From: an uncultured Bacteroidales bacterium
Lineage (GTDB): Bacteria > Bacteroidota > Bacteroidia > Bacteroidales > Muribaculaceae
Direction of reading: 5' to 3'
Assembly (NCBI GenBank): GCA_902776835.1
Contig: CACYRK010000002.1
Location: 124,001-188,000 of the forward strand
DNA: 64,000 nucleotides
This document shows positions 61,041 to 64,000 of the stretch, piece after piece. Position 1 is the first letter of the stretch. Every line of letters starts with the position of its first letter. The position numbers and the translations under genes were made by a program. A model generated the notes under the pieces. The model saw only the letters and a program-made list of their open reading frames with translations. It ran no database searches and was not told where the DNA came from.

Positions 61041-62492
61041 ATGGCTGAATCGAACTTGAGAGATAAAACGGTGCGTGGTGTGGCATGGAGTTTCGTTGAG
61101 CGATTCTCGGTGCAAGCCGTCACCTTTGTGCTTGAGTTGGTGATAGCCCGCTTGGTGGGCCCCGACAATTTCGGTTTGATAGCCATGCTGGCGATTTTTA
61201 TGAGCGTGTCGCAGGTGTTTATCGACGGCGGCTTCTCCAGCGCGCTCATCCAGCGCAAAGAGTGCAACGAGCGCGACTTCTCGACTGTGTTCTATGTGAA
61301 CTTTGGCATCAGTTTGGTTATCTATGCCCTGCTTTTTGCTGCCGCGCCTTACATTGCAGAATTCTTTAGGCAACCTATTTTGGCCCCTGTCGCACGCGTT
61401 TATTGTTTCAACCTGGTCCTTAACTCGCTGGTGGCGGTCAACAAAACCAAACTCACCATTGCCGTTGATTTCAAGACACAGAGCAAAATTTCGCTGTTCA
61501 GTGCCATCATTTCAGGCCTTACGGGCGTGGCGCTGGCTTGGCTGGGCTATGGCGTGTGGGCCCTCGTGGTGCAGGCGCTGGTACAGGCGGTAGTGACGGT
61601 GGCGTTAAGTTTCTTCTATGTGCGGTGGTGGCCGCGTGAGCGCTTTTCGGGCGATTCGTTCCGCCGCCTCTTCGCCTTTGGCTCGAAACTGCTGGTGGCT
61701 ACACTTATCAGCAGCCTATACACCAAGGTTTACGACATGGTGATTGGCCGCAAATTCTCGTCTAACAGCCTGGGGCTTTATTCTCGCGCCGATAAGTTCA
61801 ACATGTTCTGCAGTGCCAACATCAGCGGCATCCTGTCGCGCGTGTCGTTCCCGGTATTGAGCAAGATTCAAGACGATGACGCCCGGCTGCGCAGCGTCTA
61901 CAAGCAATATATGCAACTTGCCGCTTTGGCGGTGTTCCCGCTCATCATGGGACTTTGTGGCATTGCCAAGCCGCTTATCCACCTGCTGCTGGGCGACGAG
62001 TGGATGGGGTGTGTGCCGTTGCTGCAAATCCTGTCGTTCGCTTATCTGTGGGACTGTGTGGTTATGGTCAACCTCAACTTGATATATGTAAAGGGGCGCA
62101 GCGACTATGTGTTGCGGCTGGAAATCATCAAGAAGTCGATAGGCTTCACCATTCTCTTCCTGTCGCTGCCCTTCGACCTGATAGGCATTTGCGTAGGCCG
62201 CGTGATTTATGCCATTATTGCTTTCTATCTCAATACTTATTATACCAAGAAACTGCTCGATTACGGCTTCTTGAAGCAGTTGCGCGAGTTGTTGCCGATA
62301 ATGCTTCTCGCATTGCTTGTGGCGGCCTTGAGTTTCGGCTTCTCGTGGCTCATCACCAACGACTGGCTGTCGCTCGCCGTCTCGCTCACGGTGTGCCCGG
62401 TGGTGTACATAGTTCTGTGTCGGTGGCTGCACGTCGAGGCTTTCGGCAAACTGATGGATTTAATACGTTTTCGTCGTCATGAAAAACAATAA
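61041..62492 (+). CDS. Polysaccharide flippase (MOP/Wzx-like)
   Basis: A 483-residue inner-membrane protein with about 12-14 helices. The start LRDKTVRGVAWSFVERFSVQAV and ARLVGPDNFGLIAMLAIF near 35 are typical of Wzx/MOP lipid-linked oligosaccharide flippases. It should move undecaprenyl-linked repeat units across the inner membrane. It overlaps the acyltransferase gene by 14 bases. Confidence 0.9.
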   Translation: MAESNLRDKTVRGVAWSFVERFSVQAVTFVLELVIARLVGPDNFGLIAMLAIFMSVSQVFIDGGFSSALIQRKECNERDFSTVFYVNFGISLVIYALLFAAAPYIAEFFRQPILAPVARVYCFNLVLNSLVAVNKTKLTIAVDFKTQSKISLFSAIISGLTGVALAWLGYGVWALVVQALVQAVVTVALSFFYVRWWPRERFSGDSFRRLFAFGSKLLVATLISSLYTKVYDMVIGRKFSSNSLGLYSRADKFNMFCSANISGILSRVSFPVLSKIQDDDARLRSVYKQYMQLAALAVFPLIMGLCGIAKPLIHLLLGDEWMGCVPLLQILSFAYLWDCVVMVNLNLIYVKGRSDYVLRLEIIKKSIGFTILFLSLPFDLIGICVGRVIYAIIAFYLNTYYTKKLLDYGFLKQLRELLPIMLLALLVAALSFGFSWLITNDWLSLAVSLTVCPVVYIVLCRWLHVEAFGKLMDLIRFRRHEKQ

Positions 62493-63531
62493 CACACTTC
62501 CCTCGCAAGTCAAGGTTCGCGACAGCAACATGGAGTTGCTGCGCATCGTGGCCATGCTGCTGGTGATGGTTGTCCACGCCAATTTCCGCGCTCTTCCTGT
62601 GCCGGGCATGGCGTGGCTGCACGCGCATCCATCGTCGGGTTTTCTAATGTTTATGACCGAGGGCTTCTCGATAGTCGCCGTCGACCTGTTTGTGCTGCTC
62701 TCGGGCTGGTACGGCATCAAGCCTCGCCTCAACCGCTTTGCTGAGTTGGTCTTCCAGGTGCTGTTTTTCGGCCTTGTGGCCATCGCCGGTTGCGCAATCT
62801 TTGTGCCCGCCGATTTGCGCCCCACGAGCAGCGTGTTCTCACGGCTGTTTTTGCTGGGCGATTTCGACTATTGGTTTGTCAAGGCTTACATAGCGATGTA
62901 TCTCTTCGCGCCAGCGTTGAATACCTTTGTCGAGCATGCCACGCGCCGCCAGTTTGCCACTGTGTTGCTCTCGTTTCTCGCGTTTCAGTGCATATATGGC
63001 TGGCTGTGGGAAGGCACCAAGTGGTTTGTGGCGGGCTATTCGGCAATCTCGTTTATGTGGCTCTACCTCTTGGCTCGCTACGTGCGCCTGCATCCCGTCA
63101 AATGGCTGTGGCAGCGCAGCAAGTGGTTCGACCTGGCTGTGTATCTTGGCTGCGTGGCGTTTTTCACTATTGCCATGTTTGCGATTAAGTGGCAGGGGGG
63201 CCGAGGTGGTTTCCTGTATTTCTACAATTGCCCCATCGTTATCGTGTCGGCGTTGCATCTGCTGCTGTTTTTCAGCAAAATATCGTTGCGCAGCCGACTT
63301 ATCAACTGGGTGGCGGTGTCGGCTTTTGCCATCTACCTGACCCATTCCAGCAGTTTCATCGGCAAGTATTACGACGTGTACCTGCTGCAATGGTTCACTC
63401 AGTGCAGCCGTGCCGACTTCATCGGCCGTGCCGTCCTGCTCATCGTGGGTGTCTTTATCGCCTCAATCCTCCTCGACAAACTCCGCCTCCTCCTCTGGCG
63501 CCCCCTCAACGACCTCCTCTTCAAACGGTGA
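62479..63531 (+). CDS. Acyltransferase family 3 membrane protein
   Basis: A 350-residue protein with about ten helices and the acyltransferase 3 start (RDSNMELLRIVAMLLVMVVHANF near 12-34, split by the reader) including the conserved H in VVHAN. Such enzymes acetylate or acylate surface sugars. It overlaps the flippase stop by 14 bases and belongs to the same operon. Substrate unknown. Confidence 0.86.
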   Translation: MKNNNTLPSQVKVRDSNMELLRIVAMLLVMVVHANFRALPVPGMAWLHAHPSSGFLMFMTEGFSIVAVDLFVLLSGWYGIKPRLNRFAELVFQVLFFGLVAIAGCAIFVPADLRPTSSVFSRLFLLGDFDYWFVKAYIAMYLFAPALNTFVEHATRRQFATVLLSFLAFQCIYGWLWEGTKWFVAGYSAISFMWLYLLARYVRLHPVKWLWQRSKWFDLAVYLGCVAFFTIAMFAIKWQGGRGGFLYFYNCPIVIVSALHLLLFFSKISLRSRLINWVAVSAFAIYLTHSSSFIGKYYDVYLLQWFTQCSRADFIGRAVLLIVGVFIASILLDKLRLLLWRPLNDLLFKR

Positions 63532-63592
63532 GAATGACACGAGGAAACAGAAGATTTGGTGGGAGAGTGATGATGAACTCAGTTTCTTAAAT

Positions 63593-63625
63593 ATTGGTGA
63601 GTATGTGAAAAAAGTCGTATCTTTG
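63593..63625 (+). promoter_or_regulatory. Promoter of wecB
   Basis: ATTG at 63593-63596, 21 bases, TATCTTTG at 63618-63625, 34 bases before the ATG. Confidence 0.62.
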
Positions 63626-63659
63626 CAAGGAAATATTGAATTAGCAACAACATAATAAG

Positions 63660-64000
63660 ATGAAAAAAATAATGCTCGTTTTCGGGACGCGTCCCGAAGC
63701 AATCAAAATGGCACCGCTGGTGAAGGAGTTCCAGCGCTATCCACAGGATTTTGAAACAATCGTGTGCGTTACCGCTCAGCACCGTGAGATGCTCGACCAG
63801 GTGCTGAAAATCTTTGAGATTACACCTGACTACGACCTCAATATCATGAAGCAGGGCCAGGACCTCTACGATGTGACGTCGAGGGTGCTGCTCGGCATGC
63901 GTGATGTGCTCAATGAGGTAAAGCCCGACGTTGTGCTCGTTCACGGCGACACCACCACAAGCACGGCCGCCGCGCTGGCCGCTTTCTATCAGCAAATTCC
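63660..64000 (+). CDS. wecB: UDP-N-acetylglucosamine 2-epimerase (non-hydrolysing), 3' end outside window
   Basis: The frame starts at ATG 63660 and is open to the window end (113 codons). [20 protein letters not shown] is the diagnostic N-terminus, followed by [12 protein letters not shown] near 39 and [18 protein letters not shown] near 94. The enzyme interconverts UDP-GlcNAc and UDP-ManNAc for surface polysaccharides. It has its own promoter after the acyltransferase, showing that the polysaccharide locus continues beyond the window. Confidence 0.92.
   Translation, partial: MKKIMLVFGTRPEAIKMAPLVKEFQRYPQDFETIVCVTAQHREMLDQVLKIFEITPDYDLNIMKQGQDLYDVTSRVLLGMRDVLNEVKPDVVLVHGDTTTSTAAALAAFYQQI

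Noticed and set aside
1-64000. tRNA, rRNA or riboswitch genes
   Set aside because: No cloverleaf with conserved T-loop bases and no recognisable riboswitch core was seen by eye; a covariance-model search would be decisive.

Overview
The window is chromosomal DNA of a Gram-negative Bacteroidota bacterium, most likely order Bacteroidales. Three things support this. Genes are preceded by the Bacteroidetes primary-sigma promoter (TTTG, 19-21 bases, TAnnTTTG). There is a full-length SprA and a subtilase with a type IX secretion (T9SS) sorting tail. OmpH, BspA-like leucine-rich repeat, Big_2/dockerin-like and HU/SPOR proteins are also present. Most genes look moderately GC-rich (about half G+C by eye). 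The family cannot be fixed from sequence alone; a Muribaculaceae- or Prevotellaceae-like gut or oral organism would fit.

Layout. 1-4.5 kb: envelope genes (ompH, an LptF/G permease) with hflX. 4.6-7.2 kb: clpB on the minus strand. 7.4-13.2 kb: two large secreted repeat proteins with dockerin-like ends. 13.2-13.9 kb: a four-helix-bundle gene enclosed by two arrays of 9-bp repeats. 14-18.3 kb: tgt, a second LptF/G permease, a TPR protein and an HU/SPOR protein. 18.4-24.8 kb: a CDF metal exporter, a flavodiiron protein, rlmD, a subtilase and ruvA. 24.9-32.4 kb: sprA. 33.1-37.8 kb: an AT-rich island with a DpnII-like restriction-modification operon (frameshifted HTH gene, Dam-type methylase, DpnII-type nuclease, two extra small genes, DpnA-type methylase). 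It appears to have cut into resident coding sequence on one or both sides. 38-48.4 kb: a beta-barrel protein, a Ser/Thr kinase with MORN repeats, a minus-strand cdsA-purM-mltF-lipoprotein run, and a LysE-type exporter. 48.9-56 kb: an HsdR-N protein, holA, another dockerin-like protein, guaB and a double parvulin. 56.3-64 kb: the start of a surface-polysaccharide locus (asparagine-synthase-like protein, TagD-like cytidylyltransferase, CDP-glycerol glycerophosphotransferase, flippase, acyltransferase, wecB running off the end).

The noncoding and mobile layer is the most unusual part. (i) Two roughly 180-bp, about 95% identical palindromic elements lie at 41.1 and 56.1 kb in opposite orientation, with 19-bp terminal inverted repeats and 5-bp target duplications: a MITE with no transposase in the window. 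(ii) A DUF1016/YhcG-type nuclease gene is bracketed by perfect 49-bp direct repeats, each a complete Bacteroidetes promoter. (iii) The four-helix-bundle gene lies between self-complementary 9-bp repeat arrays. (iv) A 459-bp noncoding element has perfect 21-bp inverted ends, and a 70-bp direct repeat brackets a dockerin-like gene. These suggest several small mobile gene units without recognisable recombinases. No rRNA, tRNA or CRISPR array was seen.
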